64,000 nucleotides of DNA from Mesorhizobium sp. M1C.F.Ca.ET.210.01.1.1 (GCF_004791585.1 NZ_SRUU01000011.1:1-64000), one strand, 5' to 3'; shown: positions 19,466 to 29,451, counted from the stretch's first letter. Program-made: numbers and translations. Notes: generated from the sequence alone by a model not told the origin.

Positions 19466-21264
19466 GTGATGTCCACTTCGACATAGCAAGCCTGCACGCC
19501 GCTTACCGGGACGGCGTCGGCGTTGGCGATGTGGTCGCGACGATTCATACCCGCATCGAGACGGCTGATGATCCGGGCATCTTCATCCATCTCGCCGCCA
19601 GAGCGGATCTGCTTGCCGCGGCCGAAGCGCTCGGCCCGTTCGACGCAATAGCAAAACCGCTGTGGGGTGTTCCCTTCGCCGTCAAGGACAACATCGACGT
19701 CGCCGGCATGCCGACGACGGCGGCCTGCGCCGAATACACCTACTGGCCCGACAGGGACGCCACGGTGGTGGCGCGGCTCAAGGCCGCCGGCGCGCTCGTC
19801 GTCGGCAAGACCAATCTCGACCAGTTCGCCACCGGCCTCGTCGGCGTGCGCACGCCCTGGCCGATCCCGCGTAACGCCATCGACGCTGAGCTGGTGCCGG
19901 GCGGTTCCTCCTCGGGGTCGGCGGTGGCAACGGCGCGCGGCATCATCTCTTTCGCGCTCGGCACCGACACCGCCGGCTCCGGCCGCATTCCGGCCGGCCT
20001 CAACAACATCGTCGGGCTGAAGCCGACCGTCGGTGCGTTGTCGACGGCCGGCGTCGTGCCGGCCTGCCGCACGCTGGACTGCGTGTCGGTGTTCGCGCTG
20101 ACCGTCGATGACGCCTATGCGGTATTCTCGGTCGCAGCGGCGCGCGATGCCGCCGATGCCTATTCGCGCGGCGTCGCTGTCCAGCCGCTCGCCGCGCGCC
20201 CGCCGGTGCTGAGCGTAGGCGTTCCGGCGAAAGCCGACCTGAAATTCTTCGGCGATGCGGCGATGCAGGCCGGCTTCGAGGCCTCGCTTGCCATGCTGTC
20301 GCGGCTCGGCTGCCGGCTGGTCGAAATCCCGTTCGGCGATTTCTACGCCACCGCCAACCTGCTCTACGAGGGCGCCTGGGTGGCCGAACGCTATGCCGCG
20401 ATCCGCGATTTCATGGAAGCCAACGAAACCGCCATGCATTCGGTGACGCGCACGATCATCGGCGGCGCCAGAAGTCTGTCGGCGGCGGACGCCTTTCGCG
20501 GCCTCTATGCCTTGCAGGCCTACAAGGCGAAGCTCGCCCCGGTCGTCGCCTCGGTCGACCTGTTCTGCGTGCCGACCGCTCCGACGCATTACACCACCGC
20601 CGCGGTGCTCGCCGATCCGGTCGAGACCAACAGCCGGCTCGGCACCTACACCAATTTCGTCAACCTGCTCGACATGTGCGGCATCGCCGTGCCGGCCGGC
20701 ACGCGCGATGACGGCCTGCCGATGAGCGTGACGCTGCTCGCGACCGCCGGAATGGACGGCCTTGTGGCGTCCGTCGCGCGCGATCTCCATGCCGCGAGCG
20801 GTCTCGCCCTCGGCGCGACCGGCTGGCGGCAACCGAACGCCCGACCTGTCGGCGCATCGGCCGAAGACGGCACGATCGAATTGGTGGTGGTCGGCGCTCA
20901 CCTCTCGGGAATGCCGCTCAATGGCCAGCTCAAAGATGCCGGCGCCCAGTTCTGCCGGGCGATGAGGACGGCCCCTTCATACAAGCTTTATGAGCTTGCG
21001 GGCCAGGCCACGCCCAAGCCGGGACTCGTCCGTGTGGGGAACGGCGGCACTGCGATCGAGGTAGAGGTCTGGCGGCTGCCTGCCGACGCTTTCGGCCACT
21101 TTGTAGCCGCCATCCCGCCGCCGCTGGGCATTGGCAGTATAGAGCTTGACGACGGCAGCACCGCCAAAGGCTTTCTGGTGGAATCCGTGGGTTTGCTGGG
21201 CGCTTCTGACATCTCGTCATTCGGCGGCTGGCGCCGCTTTCTGTCGGATCGCGTTCCCGCTTGA
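19462..21264 (+). CDS. atzF: Allophanate hydrolase
   Basis: ATG 19462 overlaps the cupin stop and gives 600 residues, close to the roughly 605 of known AtzF. The N-terminal amidase-signature domain has the Ser-cisSer-Lys triad at K75 (FAVKDNIDV), S149 (PGGSSSGSA) and S173 (DTAGSGRIPAG). The C-terminal domain from about residue 470 (ELVVVGAHLSGMPLNGQL) is the allophanate-hydrolase domain that acts on N-carboxycarbamate. It turns allophanate into two ammonia and CO2, the last step of biuret breakdown, in the cytoplasm. No urea carboxylase gene is adjacent, in keeping with a biuret rather than urea route. Confidence 0.9.
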   Translation: MSDVHFDIASLHAAYRDGVGVGDVVATIHTRIETADDPGIFIHLAARADLLAAAEALGPFDAIAKPLWGVPFAVKDNIDVAGMPTTAACAEYTYWPDRDATVVARLKAAGALVVGKTNLDQFATGLVGVRTPWPIPRNAIDAELVPGGSSSGSAVATARGIISFALGTDTAGSGRIPAGLNNIVGLKPTVGALSTAGVVPACRTLDCVSVFALTVDDAYAVFSVAAARDAADAYSRGVAVQPLAARPPVLSVGVPAKADLKFFGDAAMQAGFEASLAMLSRLGCRLVEIPFGDFYATANLLYEGAWVAERYAAIRDFMEANETAMHSVTRTIIGGARSLSAADAFRGLYALQAYKAKLAPVVASVDLFCVPTAPTHYTTAAVLADPVETNSRLGTYTNFVNLLDMCGIAVPAGTRDDGLPMSVTLLATAGMDGLVASVARDLHAASGLALGATGWRQPNARPVGASAEDGTIELVVVGAHLSGMPLNGQLKDAGAQFCRAMRTAPSYKLYELAGQATPKPGLVRVGNGGTAIEVEVWRLPADAFGHFVAAIPPPLGIGSIELDDGSTAKGFLVESVGLLGASDISSFGGWRRFLSDRVPA

Positions 21265-21520
21265 ATCTAAAGTGATTTGGCGGCAACGGTGGTATTTTGC
21301 GGAGGCAGGTGTGAACTTCTGAATGCGCCGTCGCGAAGGCGGAATGCTGCCATTCTGCTTGCGGCCCCATTTCGGCCGTTCGCCAATGCGCCAGTTGGTG
21401 ACACGATGGAGGCAAGAGGGCGTCTGACAGATTGGTTAGAGAATCTGATGTTCGAACTAAATGAGCCGCGGAACCATACGAAACGATACGGGAAAGCTCT
21501 CGATTTTCGCCCGCGAAAAG
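21265..21520. other. Spacer between atzF and the integrase remnant
   Basis: No gene is supported. Towards the right end the sequence becomes AT-richer and contains ATACGAAACGATACGGG, which weakly resembles the flank of repeat copies A and B, placing an island junction here. Confidence 0.4.
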
Positions 21521-22092
21521 CTAAATTAAATCAACAATTTGAGCGCGTCCTCCGGGCCCACCATTATCGTTATTTATCAAGGATTTATAGGGAGGTTCGC
21601 CAACAGGTTCGCCAAGCATCGGCTTGCGCGTGACCAGACGCACGACTCGATCCATACCCTGTACCGCCAGCCGAACCTGTGATGCCTCGAGCGAATAGAG
21701 TTCCGCATGATCGATGTCGTCGTGCCCAGTACGTCCATGAGCTGTCTCGTCGACGCCTCTGCCTCGGCGAGATAAATGCCGAGCGACTTCCTCAGCCCGT
21801 GCAAGGTCGGGCCCTTGGGCAGGCCGGCAAGCTTGCACGAATGTGCCATCATTCCAGTCAGCGACTTGCCGGAGAATGGGTCCCCGTAGCCGTTGACCAG
21901 GACAGTCTCGCCCCGCCTGTCGGCCGCATCCAGGATCTCAGACAGCATCGGTGTGATCGGCACAAAAAGCCGTTTGCCACCTGTTCGTCCCTTGTTCTTG
22001 GCCTGAATGATATCAAATCCGTCGAAGTGACGCTCGACGCCCTCGATGAACACACGACGAGTGACTCTTTGATCCCAGCGACAAGGATCCAT
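21521..22092 (-). pseudogene. Tyrosine recombinase (integrase), C-terminal part with a frameshift
   Basis: The minus strand encodes the catalytic half of a phage-type integrase: ILDAADRRGETVLVNGYGDPFSG, then LHGLRKSLGIYLAEAEAS (the H-x-x-R box) and LMDVLG. One missing base near 21724 shifts the frame; the other frame continues GHDDIDHAELYSLEASQ with the tyrosine, and runs on to 21521 through repeat C. The N-terminal core-binding domain is absent. The protein cannot be active as it stands. Its 3' end next to an att-like core marks this as the integrase end of an element. Confidence 0.75.
21549..21580. repeat. Dispersed direct repeat copy C (candidate attachment site)
   Basis: The core CCTCCGGGCCCACCA at 21549-21563 is identical to copy A. 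It is followed by TTATCGTTATTTATCAA, nearly identical to what follows the core in copy B. It overlaps the 3' end of the integrase remnant, where an attachment site is expected. Confidence 0.6.
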
Positions 22093-22149
22093 CGAACAGA
22101 TTTCCTCATCTCCTTCTCCTAGTGTTAAAGTGCTCTAGCAACAGGGCTC

Positions 22150-23490
22150 CTAGCGAAGCACCAGGAACAGCTTTTCTCCACCGCGAAACAGATCCAGGGC
22201 GATCGTTCCGCTAGCCTCGCGCAACGCGGCTGTTAACTCGGCCACGGTGGCAACCGGTTTCCGGTTGATCGCAACGATGACGTCGCCGGCGCGCAATCCT
22301 GCCCTGGCCGCGGCGCTGCCCTCCTCGACGCGCGAGACAACCACGTTGCCGGCCGCGTCCGCGAATTGCGCGCCTTCCAGACGATCCGGCAGCGCTGGCG
22401 CGGACAGTGCCGCGTTCTCTGGCGCGACACGGATAGTCAGGCTCTTGCGTGCGCCATCGCGCAGATATTCGACGGCCACGTCGGATCCGACCGGTGTCAA
22501 ACCGATTCGGTTTCTCAGATCGGCTGAGCCGGAGATCGGGTGCCTGTCGACGCTCACAATCACATCGCCGGCCTGGAGGCCAGCACTGGCGGCTGGAGAA
22601 CCGTCTTCGACGCTACCGACGACGGCGCCCGAACTGTCGGTGAGGTTGAGTGCATCCGCGAGGTCTGGCGTGAGGTCCTGTACAGCAACGCCGATGCGGC
22701 CGCGGCGCACTTCGCCACGGTCGATCAGTTGCCTCATCACCGATGACACCATCGCGATCGGAACTGCAAAGCCTATGCCAACATTGCCGCCGGCCGGCGC
22801 TATGATCGCAGTGTTTATGCCGACCAGCTTTCCATCGGCAGTTACAAGCGCCCCGCCGGAATTGCCGGGGTTGATCGAGGCATCGGTCTGGATAAAATCC
22901 TCATAGCCTTCGATGTTGATGCCGCTGCGGCCGAGCGCGCTGACAATTCCTGAGGTCACTGTCTGGCCAAGGCCGAAGGGATTGCCGATCGCCACAACAG
23001 TGTCGCCCACGCGAAGTGTATCGGAGTTACCGAAAGGAAGCGCCGCTAGCCTGCTTGCCTTGATTCTGAGCACGGCGATGTCGGTCGCCTGATCGCTGCC
23101 GACAAGTTCCGCTTTAAAATGGCGGCGATCCTTGAGCGTTACCGAAATCTCACTGGCATCGGCGACGACGTGATGGTTGGTCAGGATAAGACCCTTTTCG
23201 GCATCGACAATGACGCCGGAACCGGCGCTCAGCCTGGGCCGTGCTTCAGGCGTGTTGAAGTAGCGCCGGAAGAAGGGATCGTTGTAGAGCGGATTGGTTT
23301 GCCCAGGCGATTTCGAGGTTACGGCAATATTGACCACCGCAGGCGTCACCTGTTCAAGGACGTCCGGCAGCGGTCGTTGGGTAGTGGCGTTGACGACGGG
23401 CTCGGCTGCGGCCGGGTACGCCGGCATTGGTGTAAGCGCGAGATAGAATGCGGCGAGCACGCCGATGTAACTTGACGATCGCACAGTCAT
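22150..23490 (-). CDS. HtrA/Deg-family periplasmic serine protease
   Basis: The 446-residue product has a signal peptide (hydrophobic residues 9-24, AYPAAAE cleavage region) and a trypsin-like domain with the triad H107 (LTNHHVV), D137 (DQATDIAVL) and S211 (NPGNSGGALV). Two PDZ domains follow, at about residues 255-345 and 365-446 (ASAGLQAGDVIVSVD and AARAGLRAGDVIVAIN). This is the DegP/DegQ layout, slightly shorter than E. coli DegP. It degrades or refolds damaged periplasmic proteins. Its place beside groESL and hsp20 genes fits a stress-response block. Confidence 0.9.
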   Translation of the reverse strand: MTVRSSSYIGVLAAFYLALTPMPAYPAAAEPVVNATTQRPLPDVLEQVTPAVVNIAVTSKSPGQTNPLYNDPFFRRYFNTPEARPRLSAGSGVIVDAEKGLILTNHHVVADASEISVTLKDRRHFKAELVGSDQATDIAVLRIKASRLAALPFGNSDTLRVGDTVVAIGNPFGLGQTVTSGIVSALGRSGINIEGYEDFIQTDASINPGNSGGALVTADGKLVGINTAIIAPAGGNVGIGFAVPIAMVSSVMRQLIDRGEVRRGRIGVAVQDLTPDLADALNLTDSSGAVVGSVEDGSPAASAGLQAGDVIVSVDRHPISGSADLRNRIGLTPVGSDVAVEYLRDGARKSLTIRVAPENAALSAPALPDRLEGAQFADAAGNVVVSRVEEGSAAARAGLRAGDVIVAINRKPVATVAELTAALREASGTIALDLFRGGEKLFLVLR

Positions 23491-23649
23491 TTTTCGGCCC
23501 CGAAACGTAGATTGCTCCTCTCGGCGCGGCCGGCTGGCTATCGGGTCTGCCTTGGTGGACCGGACCCCGTTGTCCGATCCGTCATTTCGTGCCGGCCTGA
23601 ACCAGTTCGAATGCCAGAGCCGCCGGGCCCCTTCAGGGCGCGGCGGGCA

Positions 23650-23892
23650 TCAACTCACTGAAGGTGCGATTTCTGGGCTCGGTTTGGTGTCCGTGAGCTT
23701 GCGAGCGGCCAGAAACATTATCGTATATGCCGCTTTGCGCCGGTCCCAACCCGCAGCCTCGGTTCTGTCGAGCAAATCGTCCAGCACCGGGTCGAGCGCG
23801 ACCTTCAGGTCGGCTTCGTAGCTCAGATCGGTGGCCGCGCGTGACGGCGAAGGGATTGCGTTTAAGTTCAACATATTCATTGCTGTGCCCAT
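23650..23892 (-). CDS. Small protein, DLLDxxExAGWDR family
   Basis: An 80-residue hypothetical protein (an internal ATG at 23880 is equally possible). The core ALDPVLDDLLDRTEAAGWDRRKAAYTIMFLAARKL aligns well with the gene interrupted by the IS21 element (36690-36725 plus 39349-39511), so it is the intact paalogue of that broken gene. Probably a small helical cytosolic protein. Function unknown; it lies immediately downstream of groEL on the same strand and could share its transcript. Confidence 0.65.
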   Translation of the reverse strand: MGTAMNMLNLNAIPSPSRAATDLSYEADLKVALDPVLDDLLDRTEAAGWDRRKAAYTIMFLAARKLTDTKPSPEIAPSVS

Positions 23893-23914
23893 CTGTCAGG
23901 AGTGTCGTTACCCA

Positions 23915-25555
<1,641 letters not shown>

Positions 25556-25603
25556 TCAATAGGCAGTTTCTTTGACCGGATTGCGGTTGGACCACAGCCT
25601 CGG

Positions 25604-25918
25604 TCAGGCGGCCTTCTTGACCGCCGCGGTCTCCTCGATCACGCCCATCACGTCGCTTTCCTTCATGATGACCAGGTCCTCGCCGTTGAGCTTGATCTCA
25701 GTGCCGGACCACTTGCCAAACAGGATGCGGTCGCCGATCTTGACGTCGAGCGGGGTGAGCCTGCCGCTCTCGTCGCGGGCGCCCGGGCCAACGGCAATCA
25801 CCTCGCCCTGCTGCGGCTTCTCCCTGGCAGTGTCGGGAATGATGATGCCGCCGGCCGTCTTCTCCTCGGCTTCGATGCGGCGGACCAGGATACGGTCATG
25901 CAATGGACGGAACGTCAT
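25604..25918 (-). CDS. groES: Co-chaperonin GroES (Hsp10)
   Basis: Start at ATG 25918 gives 104 residues beginning [16 protein letters not shown], the standard GroES N-terminus. The longer frame to 26107 runs through the regulatory region. The mobile loop ([23 protein letters not shown]) is intact. A purine-rich GGAGAACG sits just upstream. It lies 60 bases before groEL and forms the usual groESL operon, capping the GroEL cavity. Confidence 0.95.
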   Translation of the reverse strand: MTFRPLHDRILVRRIEAEEKTAGGIIIPDTAREKPQQGEVIAVGPGARDESGRLTPLDVKIGDRILFGKWSGTEIKLNGEDLVIMKESDVMGVIEETAAVKKAA

Positions 25919-26075
25919 ATCGTTCTCCTTCAGGACAAACAGATTTTTGAGGTTCCTCCACACCGGACCGGCAATGTCGGGCCGGTGCGGGGCGCCGCGA
26001 CCCTTGTTCAGGCATCGCGCGCATATCGAGCTAGTTTTGGAATTTTCGAGTTTCAAGGGGTCGCTGGAAAAATTT

Positions 26076-26102
26076 TGGCACTCTGCATTCAAGAGTGCTA
26101 GG
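26076..26102 (-). promoter_or_regulatory. CIRCE element (HrcA repressor site) of groESL
   Basis: TTGGCACTC, nine bases, then GAGTGCTAG matches the CIRCE inverted repeat (TTAGCACTC-N9-GAGTGCTAA) with one mismatch in each arm. It lies about 160 bases upstream of groES. HrcA bound here represses groESL at normal temperature in alphaproteobacteria. Confidence 0.85.
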
Positions 26103-26245
26103 GACATGAATTCATGAAGCTATTTTCGCTGGGGCGCGCGATTTGCAGGTCTTGAAATTCGATCCGAACTCCACGAAATTTTTTGCGATTGGAGTCCCAA
26201 GTAGACAACCATGCCAAGGAGATTGTCAGGAAACGGAGACCATCG

Positions 26246-26593
26246 ATGGAACGAACCTTGTCGAAAAACATCCCCTCGATCGCCCCTGAAACCTCTGATC
26301 CTTCGCTTGACCGCCTGCTGTTCCCGGCGCGGCACTTTAATCACCCCGATGAGGTGGTGGGCCACCGTACGCTCGACATTCAGGAAAAGCGCGCCATTCT
26401 TGCCTCATGGGCGTCGGATGCCTGTGCTGTCGAATCCATGCCTGCGCTGCGTAAGCCACCGGGTGCCGCGAGCTCCGTGACGTTTGACGCGGTCATGGAT
26501 GCACTTCGCTGCCTGGACGATAGTCGCGGCGAGGTAGGCTGTGACTTCAAGGAACAGCAGGCCCGGGATCGCCCGCAAAGACTTGATGCCTGA
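26246..26593 (+). CDS. Small conserved hypothetical protein
   Basis: ATG 26246 (preceded by GGAAACGGAGA) gives 115 residues. The central part, HFNHPDEVVGHRTLDIQEKRAILASWASDACAVESMPALR, is a conserved block I have seen in short rhizobial proteins without a function, often followed by a VTFDAVMDALRCLD segment, as here. Soluble, no membrane segment. It is divergent from groESL and 22 bases upstream of usg. Confidence 0.6.
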   Translation: MERTLSKNIPSIAPETSDPSLDRLLFPARHFNHPDEVVGHRTLDIQEKRAILASWASDACAVESMPALRKPPGAASSVTFDAVMDALRCLDDSRGEVGCDFKEQQARDRPQRLDA

Positions 26594-26615
26594 ACGCGCG
26601 CGATAGGAGAGAAGC

Positions 26616-26885
26616 ATGGTCAGCAGGGAATTCCAGCTGCAGATGGAGGGCTACGGTCTCACAACCGCGGAGATCCACTACCACCTTCCCGATCATCCAA
26701 GCCTTTTGCAGCTCTACGTCTGGCAGGAATACGATCTTGCACCGGAATTCCCGACCCTTAAGGGGTTTCTGGATTACTGGGAGCGCGAACTCGAAGGCGC
26801 GCTCCATTCCGTGCGCGTCGCCCATCACCGCTTGATCCGGCCTTCCGACTGGAAGGCGGCGGACGGCATCTTCACCATTCAATAG
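26616..26885 (+). CDS. usg: Usg-family protein
   Basis: An 89-residue protein that matches the rhizobial Usg family along its whole length: GYGLTTAEIHYHLPDHPSLLQLYVWQEYDLAP, FLDYWERELEG and VRVAHHRLI. The role of Usg is unknown; it is small, soluble and widely kept in Rhizobiales. The last 28 bases including the stop codon recur exactly at 27341-27368. Confidence 0.8.
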   Translation: MVSREFQLQMEGYGLTTAEIHYHLPDHPSLLQLYVWQEYDLAPEFPTLKGFLDYWERELEGALHSVRVAHHRLIRPSDWKAADGIFTIQ

Positions 26886-26889
26886 CCGG
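26862..26889. repeat. 28-bp direct repeat, copy 1 (usg 3' end)
   Basis: This exact 28-base sequence, containing the usg stop codon, recurs at 27341-27368. Beyond the exact match, the following 20-25 bases remain similar in both places (CCGGGTCCGCCAGGTC here, CCGGATCCACCAGGTC there). The two copies therefore come from a duplicated gene junction rather than from a simple target duplication. Confidence 0.7.
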
Positions 26890-27340
26890 GCCCAGGCCGG
26901 GTCCGCCAGGTCACCGCCATCAGGCTAGTGGCCAAGACGGTTGCAGCAAAGCCCTCTTTGTTGATGCTGATGGCGTTGTGCAGCAGCCAAAACGCCAAAA
27001 AACGATGCGCCCGGATCGGTCAGTTCCACTGGATTTGGGGAACAGACGAACGAGCATTGCAGGGGTCGCGGCGCCATTCTGGATTTCGCGCGACGGGTTC
27101 TCCCAGAAACGAGGCGTCCAATTTCCTGGAAACTGTGATCGCGCCAATTGGACGGCTAAATTCACTGCGGCGGTAATCTACTGCCGCAGCATCAGAGCGG
27201 CGCGTCACCGGGGCAACGGGCGCGGGAAAGCCCAGCCCCTTATCATTGCCTGTTCATACATTTCGGATGACTTCTTCGGCACAGACAATTTACCAAGCGG
27301 ATCGCACTAATGAGTGCGCCTGCCTGAATGGCAAGTCATA
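26890..27340. other. Inserted-looking spacer between the two 28-bp repeats
   Basis: These 451 bases lack a supported gene. They separate usg from its probable ancestral convergent neighbour at 27358-27616. Reading frames on both strands are short and unlike any family I know. The right part is richer in AT than the surrounding genes. Confidence 0.4.
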
Positions 27341-27368
27341 GACGGCATCTTCACCATTCAATAGCCGG
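27341..27368. repeat. 28-bp direct repeat, copy 2
   Basis: Identical to 26862-26889. On the minus strand this copy contains the stop codon of the small gene at 27358-27616; on the plus strand copy 1 contains the stop of usg. The ancestral layout was probably usg and the small gene convergent with overlapping stops. Confidence 0.7.
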
Positions 27369-27616
27369 CGCCCGAGTCCCCTTGGGCCGGATCCACCAGG
27401 TCGGCTTCGTCGTCGGGCTCGATCAGGTCGATTAGCGTTGCCACCCGTGTTCCCCGGCAGCGGTCGTCCCTGGCTCATCAACGGCTCATCACCAAAGGCC
27501 CAGGCCCATGCCTCTCTCAACTCCTCAAGCGTGGCACCGGACGCGATGATTTCCGCAATCGTCGCGTTGTCCACGAGTCCGAGGACCGAGACAACGTCTT
27601 GGCGTGTCATGGTCAT
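27358..27616 (-). pseudogene. Small conserved protein, single-base frameshift
   Basis: ATG 27616 follows GGAGGAAAAAGG. The frame reads MTMTRQDVVSVLGLVDNATIAEIIASGATLEELREAWAW and GRPLPG, a small rhizobial protein family seen next to heat-shock genes. It then shifts by one base near 27450-27455 (a run of Cs). The restored frame gives TRVATLIDLIEPDDEADLVDPAQ and a stop at 27358-27360. With the shift ignored the protein is about 85 residues and acidic at its end. This is either a real frameshift in a short C run or a sequencing error. Confidence 0.65.
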
Positions 27617-27780
27617 CCTTTTTCCTCCGTTCGAAATACCAGCGAAGCAGATGGGTATTCGATGGAGCGCTTGCCACCGGCCATTCGAAGGCGGTCGAGA
27701 AACTGCCTTGGTGGTTCCTCTTGACGCTGCGGAAGTCAATTCCCAACTCATTCTCGTCGGTCGCCGCATAAGGGGCTGAT

Positions 27781-27846
27781 GTGTCAGGGAGCGCCATGCT
27801 TCTTGGCGTTCCCTCGTATCTATGTTGCTCCAAGGAGGATGTAGTT
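27781..27846 (+). promoter_or_regulatory. ROSE-type RNA thermometer in the hsp20 leader
   Basis: The leader contains a stem GGGAGCGCC / GGCGTTCCC around a short loop, then TTGCTCCAAGGAGGAT. In that segment TTGCTCC can pair with the Shine-Dalgarno GGAGG, the hallmark of ROSE elements before rhizobial small heat-shock genes. At normal temperature the ribosome site is hidden; heating frees it. The leader extent is estimated. Confidence 0.75.
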
Positions 27847-28314
27847 ATGAGAACGAACCTGGACTTTTCCCCCTTCTATCGGTCGAGCATCGGCTTTGAC
27901 CGCATCTTCAACCTGCTCGAAAACGCCAGCCCGCCGCAGAACGCGGACAACTGGCCGCCCTACGATATCGCCAAGCTCGGCGAAGATTCCTACCGCATTG
28001 TCCTCGCGGTCGCCGGTTTCGGTGAAGACGAGCTTACGATCACGCATGAGCCAAATATGCTCGTGATCGAGGGCGCCAAGACAGAGAACGACGAGGTTCA
28101 GTACCTCCATCATGGCCTGGCGTTGAGGTCGTTCGCGCGCCGCTTCGAACTAGCCGATCATGTGACCATTGTCGGGGCAAAGCTCGAAAACGGTCTGCTG
28201 ATCATCGACCTCAAGAAAGAAATTCCCGAGGAGATGAAGCCGCGCCGCATCGCGATCAATGTCGAGACCGACAAGAAGGCGGCGTCCAAGCGCATTGAAA
28301 GCGCGGCGGCCTGA
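27847..28314 (+). CDS. Small heat-shock protein, Hsp20/IbpA class A
   Basis: ATG 27847, just after the GGAGGATGTAGTT site, gives 155 residues. It starts MRTNLDFSPFYRSSIGFDRIF, the class A (IbpA-like) N-terminus. The alpha-crystallin domain covers about residues 38-130 (YDIAKLGEDSYRIVLAVAGF to GLLIIDLKKEIPEE) and ends with the I-x-I-like tail RRIAIN. It holds unfolded proteins in the cytoplasm for refolding. Translation is probably thermosensor-controlled by the ROSE leader. Confidence 0.9.
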   Translation: MRTNLDFSPFYRSSIGFDRIFNLLENASPPQNADNWPPYDIAKLGEDSYRIVLAVAGFGEDELTITHEPNMLVIEGAKTENDEVQYLHHGLALRSFARRFELADHVTIVGAKLENGLLIIDLKKEIPEEMKPRRIAINVETDKKAASKRIESAAA

Positions 28315-28400
28315 TCTTTGGCGGTCGGCCTGCAGCAGACGCCCCGTCCTGTCGTGGGTGGGGTCTGGGTGCGACCATAAAACGGAAAGGAGAAGGACAA

Positions 28401-28913
28401 ATGAGCGTACGTGACTTGATTCCCTGGAGCCGCGGCGGCAGCCAGCAGGCACCGAGCATTTATCGCGGTGACGACATGGATCCGTTCCTGTCGTTGCACC
28501 GCAATGTCAACCGGCTATTCGACGAGGTGTTCCGCGGTTTTGATACGCCTTCGGTCCTGGGCCGCATGGCACCTCTCAACGGCACTTGGCCAAGCGTGGA
28601 GTTCTCGGAAACCGACAAGGAAATCCGGGTGACAGCCGAAATCCCGGGCCTCGATGAAAACGACGTCGAGGTCATGCTGGATGATGGTGTTCTGACGCTT
28701 CGCGGCGAGAAGAAAGCAGAGACCGAGGACAAGGACCGCCAGTTCAGCGAACGCTATTATGGGCGTTTTGAGCGGCGCTTTAGTCTCGGTCGTGAGGTTG
28801 AAGACGACAAGGTGGCGGCGACGTTCAAGAACGGTGTGCTCACTGTGACACTGCCGAAGACCAAAAAGGCGCAGGCAAACGCCAAGCGCATTGCAATCAA
28901 CGGCAACAAATGA
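28401..28913 (+). CDS. Small heat-shock protein, Hsp20 class B-like
   Basis: A 170-residue protein. The N-terminus (SVRDLIPWSRGG, then DPFLSLHRNVNRLFDEVFRGF) is typical of the second Hsp20 group. The alpha-crystallin domain follows (SVEFSETDKEIRVTAEIPGLDENDVEV to FKNGVLTVTLPKT) with a KRIAING tail. AGGAGAAGG precedes the ATG. It lies 86 bases after the class A gene and is probably cotranscribed, though it lacks its own ROSE leader. Confidence 0.9.
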   Translation: MSVRDLIPWSRGGSQQAPSIYRGDDMDPFLSLHRNVNRLFDEVFRGFDTPSVLGRMAPLNGTWPSVEFSETDKEIRVTAEIPGLDENDVEVMLDDGVLTLRGEKKAETEDKDRQFSERYYGRFERRFSLGREVEDDKVAATFKNGVLTVTLPKTKKAQANAKRIAINGNK

Positions 28914-28927
28914 CGGTCGCGAAGCAA

Positions 28928-28952
28928 GACCGGGGCTCGATGAGCCCCGGTC
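28928..28952 (+). terminator. Strong hairpin after the hsp20 pair
   Basis: GACCGGGGCTC, loop GAT, GAGCCCCGGTC forms a perfect 11-bp GC-rich stem 14 bases after the hsp20 stop. No T-run follows, so it may be an RNA-stabilising or attenuating hairpin rather than a classical intrinsic terminator. Confidence 0.6.
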
Positions 28953-28976
28953 CTCGCAGATGGCGAGGAACGTCAA

Positions 28977-29375
28977 ATGACGGAGATACTCACAGGAACC
29001 ACACAATCGAGCCGCATCGCCTTAAGGTCCTGGCAGGGCGAGGAAATCCAACTGTTCGATGGCGGTCTCAACACCCCGGCTCCAGCGGCCCACAAATCGG
29101 CACGGATATTTCGGCCTAGCCGCCCAGTCACCACATCGGCGCGGGTTACGTGCCGGCCCTGGCGCCTTGAGTTCGAACGCCGAACTCCGACCGTCATCGA
29201 TCATCTGATGGGCTATTGCGGCGGGGGCGACACACTTACCCACGTGCAACTGGATTTTCCCACCCGCGAAGGAGCAGTGGCCTTCGCTGAGAAACAGCAA
29301 CTGGACTATGTCGTGCAGGCCGATCCACCCGTGCGGCCTCGACCCAACGTTCGAAAGCTTTCCGTGAACGGCTAG
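28977..29375 (+). CDS. NDUFS4-like ETC complex I accessory protein
   Basis: A 132-residue protein whose second half, WRLEFERRTPTVIDHLMGYCGGGDTL followed by VQLDFPTREGAVAFAEK and YVVQ, is the conserved block of the NDUFS4/ETC_C1 family. In alphaproteobacteria and mitochondria that protein is an accessory subunit of the complex I peripheral arm. A second copy linked to an auxiliary complex I is attractive because nuo genes occur 30 kb away in this window. The N-terminal 60 residues are variable. Confidence 0.75.
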   Translation: MTEILTGTTQSSRIALRSWQGEEIQLFDGGLNTPAPAAHKSARIFRPSRPVTTSARVTCRPWRLEFERRTPTVIDHLMGYCGGGDTLTHVQLDFPTREGAVAFAEKQQLDYVVQADPPVRPRPNVRKLSVNG

Positions 29376-29451
29376 CTAGCCGTCCGACAGACCCAAACAA
29401 AAGAGCCGCCTCATGGGAGCTGAATCAACCTGCAATCACAGGGAGGTAACA

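Noticed and set aside
19342..20901. A 519-codon minus-strand frame opposite atzF
   Set aside because: It is antisense to a catalytic-triad-bearing amidase and has shadow-type composition.
26862..27368. Treating the 28-bp repeats as a transposon target duplication
   Set aside because: Similarity continues beyond the 28 bases and the repeats coincide with stop codons of convergent genes, so a duplicated junction explains them better; no transposase lies between.
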